From: Streptomyces sp. WMMC500
GTDB lineage: Bacteria; Actinomycetota; Actinomycetes; Streptomycetales; Streptomycetaceae
Direction of reading: 5' to 3'
Length of the DNA: 64,000 bases
Assembly (NCBI RefSeq): GCF_027497195.1
Contig: NZ_CP114905.1
Coordinates: forward strand, 3,148,001-3,212,000
The notes below the pieces were generated by a model, which was not told the origin of the DNA, did no database searches, and worked only from the letters and a program-made list of their open reading frames with translations. Positions within the stretch are counted from its first letter, which is position 1; the number at the start of each line of letters is the position of its first letter. Of the stretch, positions 54,310 through 64,000 are shown piece after piece. A program made the position numbers and the translations under genes.

Positions 54310-55521
54310 ATGGCGGTGAACACGGCCGAGACACCCATGCCCGTCGGGGTGGTCTCGCGGAAGATCGGCGGCTGGATCGACCGGCTCGGCGCGCTGTGGG
54401 TGGAGGGGCAGATCACCCAGTTGTCGCGGCGGCCGGGCGCCGGCGTGGTCTTCATGACGCTGCGCGACCCGGCGCAGGAGGTCTCCCTGACGGTCACGTG
54501 CTTCCGCGACGTGTTCGACAAGGTGGCGGACGTCATACAGGAAGGCGCGCGCGTCGTCGTCTTCGCCAAGCCGGTCTGGTACGCGCCGAGCGGCCAGCTC
54601 TCGCTGCGCGCCGCCGAGATCCGCCCGGTCGGCGTCGGCGAACTGCTCGTGCGCCTGGAGCGGTTGAAGAAGACGCTGGCCGCCGAGGGGCTGTTCGCGC
54701 CGGAGCGCAAGAAGCCGCTGCCGTTCCTGCCGCGCCGCATCGGGCTGGTGACGGGGCGGGCGTCGGCGGCGGAGCGGGACGTGCTGGAGACGGCGCGGCA
54801 CCGGTGGCCCGCGGTGCGGTTCGAGGTGCGGCCGGTGGCGGTGCAGGGAGTGCACGCGGTGCCGCAGATCGTCAAGGCGGTGCAGGAGTTGGACGGTCTG
54901 CCGGAGGTGGACGTCATCATCGTCGCGCGGGGCGGCGGCAGCGTGGAGGACCTGCTGCCGTTCTCGGACGAGCAGCTCGTACGGGCCGTGGCCGCGTGCC
55001 GTACGCCGGTGGTCTCCGCCATCGGCCACGAGCCGGACAACCCCCTGCTGGACTACGTGGCGGATCTCCGTTCCCGCACGCCCACGCACGCCGCCAAGGA
55101 CGCCGTGCCGGACGTCGGCGAGGAGCACGTGCGGATAGAGCAGCTCCGGCAGCGCGCGCTGCGCGTGCTGACGGGGGTGCTGGACCGCGAGGAGCGCGGG
55201 CTCGCGGCGTGGCTGAGCCGGCCGGCGATGGCCGAGCCGTACGCGATCGTGGACGAGCGCGCGGAGGTCGTGGACGCGGTGCTCACCCGCGCCCGGCGCA
55301 CGCTGGCGCATCTGCTGGACCGCGCGGACTCCGAGCTGGAGCACACCCTCGCCCGGGTCGTCGCCCTCTCCCCCGCCTCCACGCTGAAGCGCGGTTACGC
55401 GGTGCTGCAGCGGCAGGACGGCGCGGCGGTGCGCGCGGTGGACGAGGTGAGCGAGGGCGAGGAGCTGCGCGCCCGCGTCGCCGACGGGGAGTTCGGTGTC
55501 ACGGTCGGCCCGGTGTCGTAG
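54310..55521 (+). CDS. xseA: Exodeoxyribonuclease VII large subunit
   Basis: 403 residues. N-terminal OB-fold ([19 protein letters not shown]), central catalytic domain with [14 protein letters not shown] and the RGGGSVEDL motif, and a C-terminal coiled coil ending in the conserved LKRGYAVLQ region. With XseB it degrades single-stranded DNA to oligonucleotides. Followed 21 nt later by xseB. Confidence 0.97.
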   Translation: MAVNTAETPMPVGVVSRKIGGWIDRLGALWVEGQITQLSRRPGAGVVFMTLRDPAQEVSLTVTCFRDVFDKVADVIQEGARVVVFAKPVWYAPSGQLSLRAAEIRPVGVGELLVRLERLKKTLAAEGLFAPERKKPLPFLPRRIGLVTGRASAAERDVLETARHRWPAVRFEVRPVAVQGVHAVPQIVKAVQELDGLPEVDVIIVARGGGSVEDLLPFSDEQLVRAVAACRTPVVSAIGHEPDNPLLDYVADLRSRTPTHAAKDAVPDVGEEHVRIEQLRQRALRVLTGVLDREERGLAAWLSRPAMAEPYAIVDERAEVVDAVLTRARRTLAHLLDRADSELEHTLARVVALSPASTLKRGYAVLQRQDGAAVRAVDEVSEGEELRARVADGEFGVTVGPVS

Positions 55522-55529
55522 GCGGGTCC

Positions 55530-55535
55530 TAAGGT
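55530..55535 (+). promoter_or_regulatory. TAAGGT element 7 nt before xseB start
   Basis: TAAGGT then seven bases then ATG 55543. It could be a -10 for a leaderless xseB transcript, but the same aaggtgggg is also an acceptable ribosome site for readthrough from xseA. Confidence 0.35.
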
Positions 55536-55542
55536 GGGGGCC

Positions 55543-55848
55543 ATGGCAGAGACGAAGGACCGGGGGACTCTCGGCTACGAGCAGGCGCGGGACGAGCTGA
55601 TGGAGGTCGTGCGCCGGCTGGAGTCCGGCGGTTCGACCCTGGAGGAGTCCCTGGCGCTGTGGGAGCGCGGGGAGGAGCTGGCGCGGATCTGCCGGCAGTG
55701 GCTCGACGGCGCCCGCGAGCGGCTCGACGCGGCACTGGCGGAGTCGGAGGAGGGGGACGGGGACGCCGAGGACGAGGACGTCGAGGTCAGGGAGAACGGG
55801 GACGAAGAGGACGGGGCCGCGTCGGTCGCCCCGGACCGTACGGGCTGA
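55543..55848 (+). CDS. xseB: Exodeoxyribonuclease VII small subunit
   Basis: 101 residues from ATG 55543. The conserved core [16 protein letters not shown] and [16 protein letters not shown] matches XseB; the C-terminal 35 residues are an unusually acidic tail. XseB forms long helical pairs that wrap the XseA core. Confidence 0.95.
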   Translation: MAETKDRGTLGYEQARDELMEVVRRLESGGSTLEESLALWERGEELARICRQWLDGARERLDAALAESEEGDGDAEDEDVEVRENGDEEDGAASVAPDRTG

Positions 55849-55967
55849 GCGCGCCCGCCGGCCCTTCGGCCCTGCGGGCACCACGCGGCGCGCTCACTGC
55901 TCCTGCGCACGGACCGGGGCCCGCTCTCGGGTCCCTTCCGTACGGACTCCGGGCCCGCGCCGTCCGC

Positions 55968-56495
55968 TCACTTCTCCTTCAGCGCCGCCGCCATCTGCTC
56001 CATCTGCTCCAGGCTCGCCGTGCCGGTGACCACGGTCGTCACGTCCTCGCCCTTGAGCACCAGCGCGTCGTACGACTTGCCCTGGTAGTGCGCCCACTCC
56101 TCGCCCGCCACCGGCCGGTTGTCGCCTGTCGGCCGCGCGTGCTGGGTGACGCTGCGGATGAAGCGGTCGGGTTTCTCGCTCCCCTGCTCCACCGCCACGT
56201 ACTCGTCGTCGGACGTGACGAAGCCCAGGTGCCACGTCGTGCCGTGGTCGCCGGTCGCGCGGTACGTCACGGAGTTGGCCCGCCAGTCGTCCGGCAGCCC
56301 CACCGGCGCGACGACCGGGAACGGCGCGGCGCGGCGGGCCTGGCCCAGTTCCTGGCTGTAGGAGACGGCCTCCAGCTCGTTGCCGTCGCCCTCCCGGGGC
56401 AGGACGCCCCAGTAGACGATCAGCGACACCCCGCAGGTGACCGTCAGTGCGCCCACCAGATTGCGCACAGTCCGCATACTGTTCCTGTCTGCCAC
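55968..56495 (-). CDS. DUF4245 membrane-anchored protein
   Basis: About 175 residues from GTG 56495; ATG 56477 with an aggaac site is an alternative. One N-terminal membrane helix (TVRNLVGALTVTCGVSLIVYW region), then an extracytoplasmic alpha/beta domain with GLPDDWRANSV and WHLGFVTSDDEYVAVEQ, as in DUF4245. The family is a fixed neighbour of glpX and xseAB in actinobacteria; function unknown. Confidence 0.87.
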   Translation of the reverse strand: MADRNSMRTVRNLVGALTVTCGVSLIVYWGVLPREGDGNELEAVSYSQELGQARRAAPFPVVAPVGLPDDWRANSVTYRATGDHGTTWHLGFVTSDDEYVAVEQGSEKPDRFIRSVTQHARPTGDNRPVAGEEWAHYQGKSYDALVLKGEDVTTVVTGTASLEQMEQMAAALKEK

Positions 56496-56675
56496 CCCTC
56501 CATGGTCCCTCATCGCGCGACCAGCCCGTCCCCGGGGGGCGGGCGCCCGGCGGACGGCGGAGGAATCGACCCGCTCATCCGAGGGGCGGTCTGCTCATAA
56601 TGGCGGTCAACCGATAAGCTCGGACGGCCCCTCCCGCCCTCTCCGGCCGTCGACCGAGCGGAAAGGTCCTCACGG

Positions 56676-57722
56676 ATGCCGCAGTCTCCCGAGACGAACC
56701 ACCATCTGCCCGAGCAACTGGAGGTGGCCCCCGAGGCCCCCGACCGCAACCTCGCCCTGGAGCTGGTCCGGGTCACCGAGGCCGGCGCGATGGCCTCCGG
56801 CCGCTGGGTCGGCCGCGGCGACAAGAACGGCGCCGACGGCGCCGCGGTACGCGCCATGCGCACCCTGGTCAGCACGGTCTCGATGAACGGCGTCGTCGTG
56901 ATCGGCGAGGGCGAGAAGGACCACGCCCCGATGCTCTTCAACGGCGAGCACGTCGGCGACGGCACCGGACCCGAGTGCGACGTGGCCGTCGATCCGGTCG
57001 ACGGCACCACGCTCACGGCCAAGGGCATGGGCAACGCCGTCTCCGTGCTGGCCGTCGCCGAGCGGGGGTGCATGTTCGACCCGTCCGCGGTCTTCTACAT
57101 GGACAAGCTCGCCACCGGCCCCGAGGCCGCCGAGTACGTCGACATCAACGCCCCCGTCGCCGCGAACGTCCGCCGCGTCGCCAAGGCCAAGGGCGGCACC
57201 GCGCAGGACGTCACCGTCTGCGTGCTGGACCGGCCGCGCCACGACGGGCTGGTGCAGGAGGTCCGCGAGGCCGGGGCGCGGATCAAGTTCATCTCCGACG
57301 GCGACGTCGCCGGCGCCATCATGACCGCCCGCGACGGCACCGGCGTCGACCTGCTGCTGGGCGTCGGCGGCACCCCGGAGGCCGTCATCGCGGCGTGCGC
57401 GATGAAGTGCCTGGGCGGCACGTTCCAGGGCCGGCTGTGGCCGCGGGACGACGACGAGCGGCGGCGGGCACTGGACGCCGGGCACGACCTGGACCGCACG
57501 CTGCTGATCGACGACCTGGTCCGCGGCGAGAACGTGTTCTTCGTGGCCACCGGGATCACCGACGGGGAACTGCTGCGCGGCGTGCGCTACCGCGCCGACC
57601 GGGCGTTCACGCAGTCGCTGGTGATGCGGTCGAAGAGCGGCACGATCCGGCAGATCGAGTCGGAGCACCGGCTGTCGAAGCTGCGCGCGTACAGCTCGAT
57701 CGACTTCGACCGGGCCCAGTAG
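56676..57722 (+). CDS. glpX: Class II fructose-1,6-bisphosphatase
   Basis: 348 residues. GlpX-type FBPase of the Li-sensitive phosphatase superfamily: [15 protein letters not shown], metal site [22 protein letters not shown] and [14 protein letters not shown]. It makes fructose-6-phosphate in gluconeogenesis and is the main actinobacterial FBPase. Start supported by ggaaagg. Convergent with the WhiB-like gene, with a strong hairpin between. Confidence 0.96.
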   Translation: MPQSPETNHHLPEQLEVAPEAPDRNLALELVRVTEAGAMASGRWVGRGDKNGADGAAVRAMRTLVSTVSMNGVVVIGEGEKDHAPMLFNGEHVGDGTGPECDVAVDPVDGTTLTAKGMGNAVSVLAVAERGCMFDPSAVFYMDKLATGPEAAEYVDINAPVAANVRRVAKAKGGTAQDVTVCVLDRPRHDGLVQEVREAGARIKFISDGDVAGAIMTARDGTGVDLLLGVGGTPEAVIAACAMKCLGGTFQGRLWPRDDDERRRALDAGHDLDRTLLIDDLVRGENVFFVATGITDGELLRGVRYRADRAFTQSLVMRSKSGTIRQIESEHRLSKLRAYSSIDFDRAQ

Positions 57723-57773
57723 CGGCACGGGCCCGGAACCCGGCGGGCCCGGCAGCGGCGCGAAAGGCGGGCG

Positions 57774-57805
57774 CGTACGGCGCGCGGGAGGGCGGGCGCC
57801 GTACG
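57774..57805. terminator. Bidirectional hairpin between glpX and WhiB-like gene
   Basis: CGTACGGCGC and GCGCCGTACG form a perfect 10-bp stem around a 12-nt loop, 52 nt after glpX and 48 nt after the WhiB-like gene stop. A typical stem-only Streptomyces terminator that can serve both strands. Confidence 0.6.
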
Positions 57806-57852
57806 GACGACGCCCCGGCAGAACCGTTTGTCCAGACCCCCGCGGGCCGCCC

Positions 57853-58218
57853 TCAGCCCGCCTGCGCTATCCCCCGCGGGGCGGTCAGCTTCTCCGCGGT
57901 CTCGCGCCGCCTGCGCCGCGCCTGCACGACCCGCCGCTCCGCCGCCGTGAGCCCGCCCCACACGCCGTACGGCTCGGGCAGCAGCAGCGCGTGCTCCCGG
58001 CACTCGACCATCACGGGACAGCGCGCGCAGACGCGCTTCGCGGCGGCCTCGCGCGACAGGCGGTCGGCGGTCGGCTCCTTCGACGGAGCAAAGAACAGCG
58101 CGGCCTCGTCCCGCCGGCACACGGCCTCCGTGTGCCAGGGATCCCCCTCTTCCCGCCGTCCGGAGCGCTGGATCGGCACCCGGGCTTCCTGCAGGGACTG
58201 CTGGTGGGACTGCAGCAC
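57853..58218 (-). CDS. WhiB-like iron-sulfur transcription regulator
   Basis: 121 residues from GTG 58218, which has a near-perfect aggag 6 nt upstream; the frame opens further to GTG 58317 but without a ribosome site. Wbl hallmarks: four cluster cysteines (AVCRRD, RVCARCPVMVEC), GVWGG and a basic C-terminal tail for DNA contact. Position beside glpX matches the gene I remember as wblI in S. coelicolor, but I do not assert the symbol. The ~100 bp between 58219 and 58317 would be leader. Confidence 0.9.
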   Translation of the reverse strand: MLQSHQQSLQEARVPIQRSGRREEGDPWHTEAVCRRDEAALFFAPSKEPTADRLSREAAAKRVCARCPVMVECREHALLLPEPYGVWGGLTAAERRVVQARRRRRETAEKLTAPRGIAQAG

Positions 58219-58418
58219 GGTCCACTCCTGACGACGGCGTTGGCGGATCAGGGACAAAGCTGTCTCGTAAGGCGTACGACCGTTCGCACCTGCAGCCGTA
58301 CGGAGGAGACGATGCACGTGCTCTACCCGCTGTGCGCGCGCTTATGCGCCCGGTGGCCACCCGGGATGGAGGTGCTCCTCGGGTGTCTGCGGGGGCAGTT
58401 GGGAGGGGTGGAACAGGG

Positions 58419-59108
58419 TCAGTGTCCGAGGCCGTGTTTGCGCATCCGGTCGGTCAGGTTCTTCAGAAACTTGCCCTTCTTGCCCTTCGCGTCCACCCCT
58501 CCGAAGAGAGCGAAGCCGGTGACGACCACCACCGGCGCACGCGGGTCGTCCGCCTCCTGCGCGTGCACGTCGAAGCCCCCGAATATGGCCGTGCCGGAGC
58601 CGCGCAGCGAGACGTTCTCCGGGACCTTGATGTCGACGCCGCCGAAGACGGCGGTCGCGTTGATGAGGATCTCCTGCTGGTGGAAGACCGCCTCGGTCAG
58701 GTCGATGTCGACGCCGCCGAAGAGCGCGAACGCCGACGTCCTGCGCCCCACGCTCCAGCGCCCCTTGCGCGCCGAGCCGCTGAAGATCGCGACGAGGGTC
58801 TGCGACTGCGGCTCCGGGTACGGCGGCGGGGGCGGCGCCGCCGCGGGTCCGGCCGCGCGCCGGCCGACGGGCAGGTCGCGGACGAGCGGCTCCAGTTCGC
58901 CCACGGTCTTGGCGTTGTAGACGCCGTCGATCCGCTCGGCGTGCTCCTCCGGGTCCAGCCGCCCCTCGGCGAGCGCCTCGCGGAGGATGTCGGCCACCCG
59001 GTCGCGGTCGGCGTCGGAGGCGCGCAGCTCTCCCTCCGCGACCGGCTTCTTCGACAGCGACGGCGGGGCGGCGGGCACGGGGGCGCTGTCGCGCGGGGTC
59101 TCGTCCAC
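58419..59108 (-). CDS. DUF1707 protein with C-terminal LiaF-like domain
   Basis: 229 residues from GTG 59108. Residues ~28-80 form a DUF1707 (SHOCT-like) helical hairpin (RASDADRDRVADILREAL, LDPEEHAERID). After a Pro-rich linker, the C-terminal part repeats FGGVDI-type strands four times (FALFGGVDI, AVFGGVDI, AIFGGFDV, FALFGGVDA), a right-handed beta-helix-like cell-wall-stress domain as in LiaF. No membrane helix, so it is cytoplasmic. A TACGCT box lies 6 nt before the start. Confidence 0.88.
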   Translation of the reverse strand: MDETPRDSAPVPAAPPSLSKKPVAEGELRASDADRDRVADILREALAEGRLDPEEHAERIDGVYNAKTVGELEPLVRDLPVGRRAAGPAAAPPPPPYPEPQSQTLVAIFSGSARKGRWSVGRRTSAFALFGGVDIDLTEAVFHQQEILINATAVFGGVDIKVPENVSLRGSGTAIFGGFDVHAQEADDPRAPVVVVTGFALFGGVDAKGKKGKFLKNLTDRMRKHGLGH

Positions 59109-59114
59109 GGGACC

Positions 59115-59120
59115 AGCGTA
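59115..59120 (-). promoter_or_regulatory. -10 box TACGCT, 6 nt before DUF1707 gene start (leaderless type)
   Basis: TACGCT then six bases then GTG 59108 on the minus strand; no ribosome site is present. Confidence 0.45.
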
Positions 59121-59224
59121 ACCAAACGCGATACATCGTGACTAGGCCCCACCACGAGGCCCCTCTACTGGCGTCCTAACCTGGGAGGCGCACAGCCGCC
59201 GCCGGCCGACCGAGAAGGAACGCG

Positions 59225-60943
<1,719 letters not shown>

Positions 60944-60975
60944 CCCCGCGCGAATCGGCGCGTACCGGCGCATGC

Positions 60976-60997
60976 CGCGCATGCCGGCGCATGCGCG
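60976..60997. terminator. Bidirectional hairpin between fumA and convergent gene
   Basis: CGCGCATGC and GCATGCGCG form a perfect 9-bp stem around CGGC, 32 nt after the fumA stop. A third CGCATGC-like copy just upstream allows alternative pairing. Confidence 0.55.
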
Positions 60998-61067
60998 CGG
61001 CGCGGGGCGGCCGGCCCGCGCCGGGCGCCCCTCGCGGGCGTACGAGCCGGGCGGTACGCCCGTGCCC

Positions 61068-61763
61068 TCAGCCGCGCCGCGCGGCCACCGCCCGGCGGCG
61101 CAGCGCGAACAGCACGCCCCCGCCGCCCAGCAGCAGCACGCCCGCGCCCAGCCCGTACGCCGCGGCGCTCCCGGAGCCGCCCGCCGCCTGCGGCCCGGCG
61201 TCGCGGTCACCGCCCCGGCCGTCGTCGCCGGTGCGCGCCGGCGCGTCGGTCAGCTTGTCGATGTCCGGCGCGCACACCACCGCGGTCTCCGCGCCCTTCT
61301 CGTACGCGCACGCCGTCGCGGCCATCTCGCCCGTCTTCGGCGCCCCTTCCGCGACGCGCGTCCGCGCGGTGAACTCGACGTGCTTGTGCCCCTTGACGTC
61401 CGCCGTCCAGCTCACCTCGCGGCCACCCCGCACCCTGCCGCCAGCGCCCGGCTCGACCAGTTCCATGCCGTCCGGCAGCGTCTGCCGCACGATGATGCCC
61501 TCGATCGGCCTGTCCTGGAGGCTGGAGACGCGGATGGTGTACGTCGCCTCCTGGCCCGGGCCCGAGGTCTTGCGCGCGTTGTCGATGGCGATCTTCATCG
61601 CGGGTCCCGTCACCCCCGGCACGTCCTTCCCCTTGTCGTCCCCTCCGTCGTCCTGCTGCCGGGCGGCGCCGGCCGGCTGCGCCGCGGCGGCGAGCAGGGC
61701 GCAGGCGAGCGCGGCGGCGCGTACTCCGCTGCGGAAACGACGGGTGCGAAGGCTGGTCGTCAC
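61068..61763 (-). CDS. Secreted, membrane-anchored DUF11-like surface protein
   Basis: 231 residues from GTG 61763 with a gaggag site. Signal peptide ending near GAA at residue ~33, then an Ig-like DUF11 domain (ATYTIRVSSLQDRPIEG, RQTLPDGMELVEPG). A Gly/Asp-rich spacer with two Cys before it precedes one C-terminal membrane helix (AYGLGAGVLLLGGGG) and an Arg-rich tail. No LPXTG motif is seen, so sortase anchoring is unlikely. Likely a cell-envelope protein of unknown role. Confidence 0.8.
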   Translation of the reverse strand: MTTSLRTRRFRSGVRAAALACALLAAAAQPAGAARQQDDGGDDKGKDVPGVTGPAMKIAIDNARKTSGPGQEATYTIRVSSLQDRPIEGIIVRQTLPDGMELVEPGAGGRVRGGREVSWTADVKGHKHVEFTARTRVAEGAPKTGEMAATACAYEKGAETAVVCAPDIDKLTDAPARTGDDGRGGDRDAGPQAAGGSGSAAAYGLGAGVLLLGGGGVLFALRRRAVAARRG

Positions 61764-61803
61764 GTCACTCCTCGGGCCGATCCCGGCCGCTGTCCGCCGA
61801 ACC

Positions 61804-61888
61804 CTTCTGATGGAGTCCGATGTCTTCCGGCCACTTCCGGTCTCTTCTGATTCCTTGGTTCTTCTGATTTCTTCCGTTGTCTTCTGAT
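61804..61888 (-). repeat. Four copies of CTTCTGAT in a pyrimidine-rich tract
   Basis: CTTCTGAT occurs at 61804-61811, 61844-61851, 61861-61868 and 61881-61888 in an unusually AT-rich stretch upstream of the minus-strand surface-protein gene. On that strand it reads ATCAGAAG within purine-rich GGAAGAAATCAGAAG units and probably lies in its promoter or leader. Confidence 0.55.
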
Positions 61889-62011
61889 TTCTGTCCGCCG
61901 GGTCGATTCCACCGCGCCCCCGTCCGCGCCCGCGGCAGATGCGGCGGCAAGTCCGCGCCCGTCCCCGCCGAATCCACCGTTCGGCGCACGGGCGGTGTCG
62001 GTGGGCGGTCG

Positions 62012-62017
62012 TATCCT
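62012..62017 (+). promoter_or_regulatory. -10 box TATCCT, 7 nt before fumC start (leaderless type)
   Basis: TATCCT then seven bases then ATG 62025, no ribosome site; this supports ATG 62025 over the GTG at 61995. Confidence 0.45.
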
Positions 62018-62024
62018 CGGCACC

Positions 62025-63461
62025 ATGAGCCAGCCCGCTGACCGGTCCCCGGCAGAACGCCCCGCATCCGACGGCTTCCGCACCGAGCACGACTCGATGG
62101 GCGAGGTCCGCGTCCCCGCGGGCGCCAAGTGGCGCGCCCAGACGCAGCGCGCCGTGGAGAACTTCCCGGTCTCCGGGCTGCGCCTGGAGTCCGCGCACAT
62201 CGCCGCGCTGGCCCGGATCAAGGCCGCCGCGGCGAAGGTCAACGCCGAGCTGGGCGTGCTCGACCAGGAGATCGCCGTAGCCGTGCAGGCGGCGGCGGAG
62301 GAGGTCGCGGCGGGCCGCTGGGACGCCGAGTTCCCGGTCGACGTCTTCCAGACCGGCTCCGGCACGTCGTCGAACATGAACATGAACGAGGTGCTGGCCA
62401 CCCTCGCGCAGGAGAAGCTGGGCCCCGGTGGACCGGTGGTCCACCCCAACGACCACGTCAACGCCAGCCAGTCGTCGAACGACACGTTCCCCTCCTCCAT
62501 CCACATCGCCGCCACCGGCGCGGTCGTGCAGGACCTGATCCCCGCGCTGACGCACCTCCAGGCGGCGCTCGCGGGCAAGGCGGAGGAGTTCGCGGAGGTG
62601 GTGAAGTCGGGGCGTACGCACCTGATGGACGCCACGCCCGTCACCCTCGGCCAGGAGTTCGCGGGCTACGCCGCCCAGGTCGGCACCGGCGTCGAGCGGC
62701 TGCACGCCTCGCTGCCGCGGCTGGCGGAGCTGCCCCTCGGCGGCACCGCGGTCGGTACGGGCATCAACACCCCGCCCGGCTTCGCCGCCGCCGTCATCGC
62801 CGAGGTGGCGCGCGCCACCGGGCTGCCCCTGACCGAGGCCCGCGACCACTTCGAGGCGCAGGGGGCCCGCGACGGCCTGGTGGAGACCTCGGGCCAGTTG
62901 CGCACCATCGCGGTCGGGCTCACCAAGATCTGCAACGACCTGCGCTGGATGGGCTCGGGGCCGCGCACGGGTCTGGCCGAGATCGCCCTGCCCGACCTCC
63001 AGCCCGGCTCGTCGATCATGCCGGGCAAGGTGAACCCGGTGATCCCCGAGGCGGTGCTGATGGTCTGCGCCCAGGTCGTCGGGAACGACGTGACGGTCAC
63101 CACCGCCGGCGCCTCCGGCAACTTCGAGTTGAACGTGATGCTGCCCGTCCTCGCCCGCAACGTGCTGGAGTCCGTCCGGCTGCTGGCCAACGCCGCACGC
63201 CTGCTCGCCGACCGTGCGGTCGACGGCATCACGGCGCACGCGGGCCGCGCCCGCGAGTACGCGGAGTCCTCTCCGTCCGTCGTCACGCCGCTCAACCGGT
63301 ACCTGGGCTACGAGGAGGCGGCCGAGGTCGCGAAGAAATCGCTGGCCGAGCGCAAGACGATCCGCGAGGTGGTCCTCGAGGGCGGGTACGTCGAGCGCGG
63401 GCTGCTCACGGAGGAGCAGTTGGACGCCGCCCTGGACGTGCTGAGGATGACCCGGCCGTGA
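62025..63461 (+). CDS. fumC: Class II fumarate hydratase
   Basis: 478 residues. Aspartase/fumarase superfamily: [47 protein letters not shown] and the signature [12 protein letters not shown] with the catalytic Ser loop. Oxygen-stable fumarase converting fumarate and malate; complements the iron-sulfur enzyme encoded upstream. Followed 25 nt later by a DUF402 gene. Confidence 0.96.
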   Translation: MSQPADRSPAERPASDGFRTEHDSMGEVRVPAGAKWRAQTQRAVENFPVSGLRLESAHIAALARIKAAAAKVNAELGVLDQEIAVAVQAAAEEVAAGRWDAEFPVDVFQTGSGTSSNMNMNEVLATLAQEKLGPGGPVVHPNDHVNASQSSNDTFPSSIHIAATGAVVQDLIPALTHLQAALAGKAEEFAEVVKSGRTHLMDATPVTLGQEFAGYAAQVGTGVERLHASLPRLAELPLGGTAVGTGINTPPGFAAAVIAEVARATGLPLTEARDHFEAQGARDGLVETSGQLRTIAVGLTKICNDLRWMGSGPRTGLAEIALPDLQPGSSIMPGKVNPVIPEAVLMVCAQVVGNDVTVTTAGASGNFELNVMLPVLARNVLESVRLLANAARLLADRAVDGITAHAGRAREYAESSPSVVTPLNRYLGYEEAAEVAKKSLAERKTIREVVLEGGYVERGLLTEEQLDAALDVLRMTRP

Positions 63462-63473
63462 GGCGCCGCTCGA

Positions 63474-63479
63474 TACCAT
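63474..63479 (+). promoter_or_regulatory. -10 box TACCAT, 6 nt before DUF402 start (leaderless type)
   Basis: TACCAT then six bases then ATG 63486, identical to the ispH arrangement; no ribosome site. Confidence 0.4.
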
Positions 63480-63485
63480 CGTCGG

Positions 63486-64000
63486 ATGCACGGGCCAGAC
63501 GCGACGCTTGACAGCGCCGAGAACGCCTCAGGCGGCCGGTGGACGCCCGGAGACCACATCCTCTGGCGCTACCGCGCCGGGAAGCCCAGGACGCCCGGGA
63601 CGGCCGGCGGCGCCGGCCGGCTGGGCCGTACCGTGGCCGTCTGCCGCCCGGTGACCGTCGTCCGCGACGACGCAGAGACGCTCGCCGTCTGGGTGGCGCC
63701 GGACACCGAGTGCGTACGCCCCGTGCTCGCCGACGGCACCGAGCTGCACCGCGAGCCGCTGGCCACCCGCTACACCAAGCCGCACCGGCCGCTGCGCACC
63801 CGCTGGTCCGGCGCCGGGGTGCTGAAGCTGGCCCGGCCCGGCGAGCCGTGGTCCGTCTGGCTGTTCTGGGAAAACGACTGGACCTTCAGGTCCTTCTACG
63901 TCAACCTCGAAGCGCCCCGGGTGCGCTGGGCCGGGGGCGTCGACTCCGAGGACCACTACCTGGATCTCGTCGTCCACCCGGACCGCTCGTGGGAGTGGCG
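63486..64000 (+). CDS. DUF402 domain protein, 3' end cut off by window edge
   Basis: At least 171 residues; the frame is open to base 64000. It carries the DUF402 core: strands TEC-VRPVLADGTEL, WSVWLFWENDWTFRSFYVNLE and DSEDHYLDLVV, with the acidic metal-site residues D and E of the FomD-like fold. DUF402 proteins are nucleoside-diphosphate or related phosphohydrolases in characterised cases; the substrate here is unknown. Next to fumC as in other Streptomyces. Confidence 0.85.
   Translation, partial: MHGPDATLDSAENASGGRWTPGDHILWRYRAGKPRTPGTAGGAGRLGRTVAVCRPVTVVRDDAETLAVWVAPDTECVRPVLADGTELHREPLATRYTKPHRPLRTRWSGAGVLKLARPGEPWSVWLFWENDWTFRSFYVNLEAPRVRWAGGVDSEDHYLDLVVHPDRSWEW

Noticed and set aside
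58219..58317. N-terminal extension of the WhiB-like protein
   Set aside because: The GTG at 58317 has no ribosome site, while GTG 58218 has a near-consensus one and gives the usual Wbl size.

Overview
The window is high-GC actinobacterial chromosome, almost certainly Streptomyces. Codon use is strongly G/C at third positions, GTG and TTG starts are common, and the gene order at the right end (ychF, DUF6542, ispH, xseA, xseB, DUF4245, glpX, a WhiB-like gene, DUF1707, fumA, fumC, DUF402) is a core Streptomyces block. A xylanase close to S. lividans XlnA, a WhiB-like protein, a CGNR regulator and rare TTA codons agree. I see no rRNA, tRNA, CRISPR array, insertion sequence or prophage module.

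Layout. 1-5.1 kb: the end of an SDR gene, then a four-gene operon with a periplasmic-binding-like protein, TelA, a binding-protein/VWA lipoprotein and a membrane protein. 5.1-14.5 kb: two tandem Tat-exported GH92 mannosidases with carbohydrate-binding modules, divergent from a LacI regulator; TATCGATA operators lie between them. 14.6-20.2 kb: a Tat-exported hydrolase, an MMPL transporter, a two-component pair and a response-regulator remnant. 20.2-24.5 kb: a xylan-degradation set (xlnA, a ricin-lectin esterase, a PL14-like lyase) with GAAA-TTTC boxes. 24.6-31.3 kb: a CGNR regulator divergent from an MFS transporter; the pspA-(pspAA remnant)-htpX-pspAB membrane-stress operon; a frameshifted small membrane gene; a WXG100-like gene; and a SpoIIE-type phosphatase.

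31.6-39.6 kb is the most interesting part. It is a six-gene same-strand operon: FAD amine oxidase, A-T-R NRPS-like reductase, aldo/keto reductase, sulfotransferase, an HK97-fold capsid protein and an MFS exporter. With no phage genes around it, the capsid protein is best read as a family 3 (natural-product) encapsulin, so the operon would be a biosynthetic pathway with its own protein nanocompartment. The enzymes suggest amino acid to amino aldehyde to amino alcohol to O-sulfate, then export. The NRPS-like gene has a TTA codon and so may depend on bldA.

40.4-44.7 kb is a second small biosynthetic operon. It starts with an mfnB homologue that keeps all four catalytic residues (4-hydroxymethyl-furfural phosphate synthase of the methanofuran pathway), followed by an aldehyde dehydrogenase, a zinc alcohol dehydrogenase and a SAM methyltransferase. 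No other methanofuran genes are present, so a furan natural product or signal is likely.

44.8-50.7 kb holds an EF-hand protein, an odd membrane-tethered solute-binding-like protein, a small secreted beta-barrel-like protein and a Ser/Thr kinase with a duplicated extracytoplasmic domain. From 51 kb on is core metabolism. Many genes here and elsewhere have a TANNNT -10 box 6-7 nt before the start codon, the arrangement expected for leaderless transcripts.
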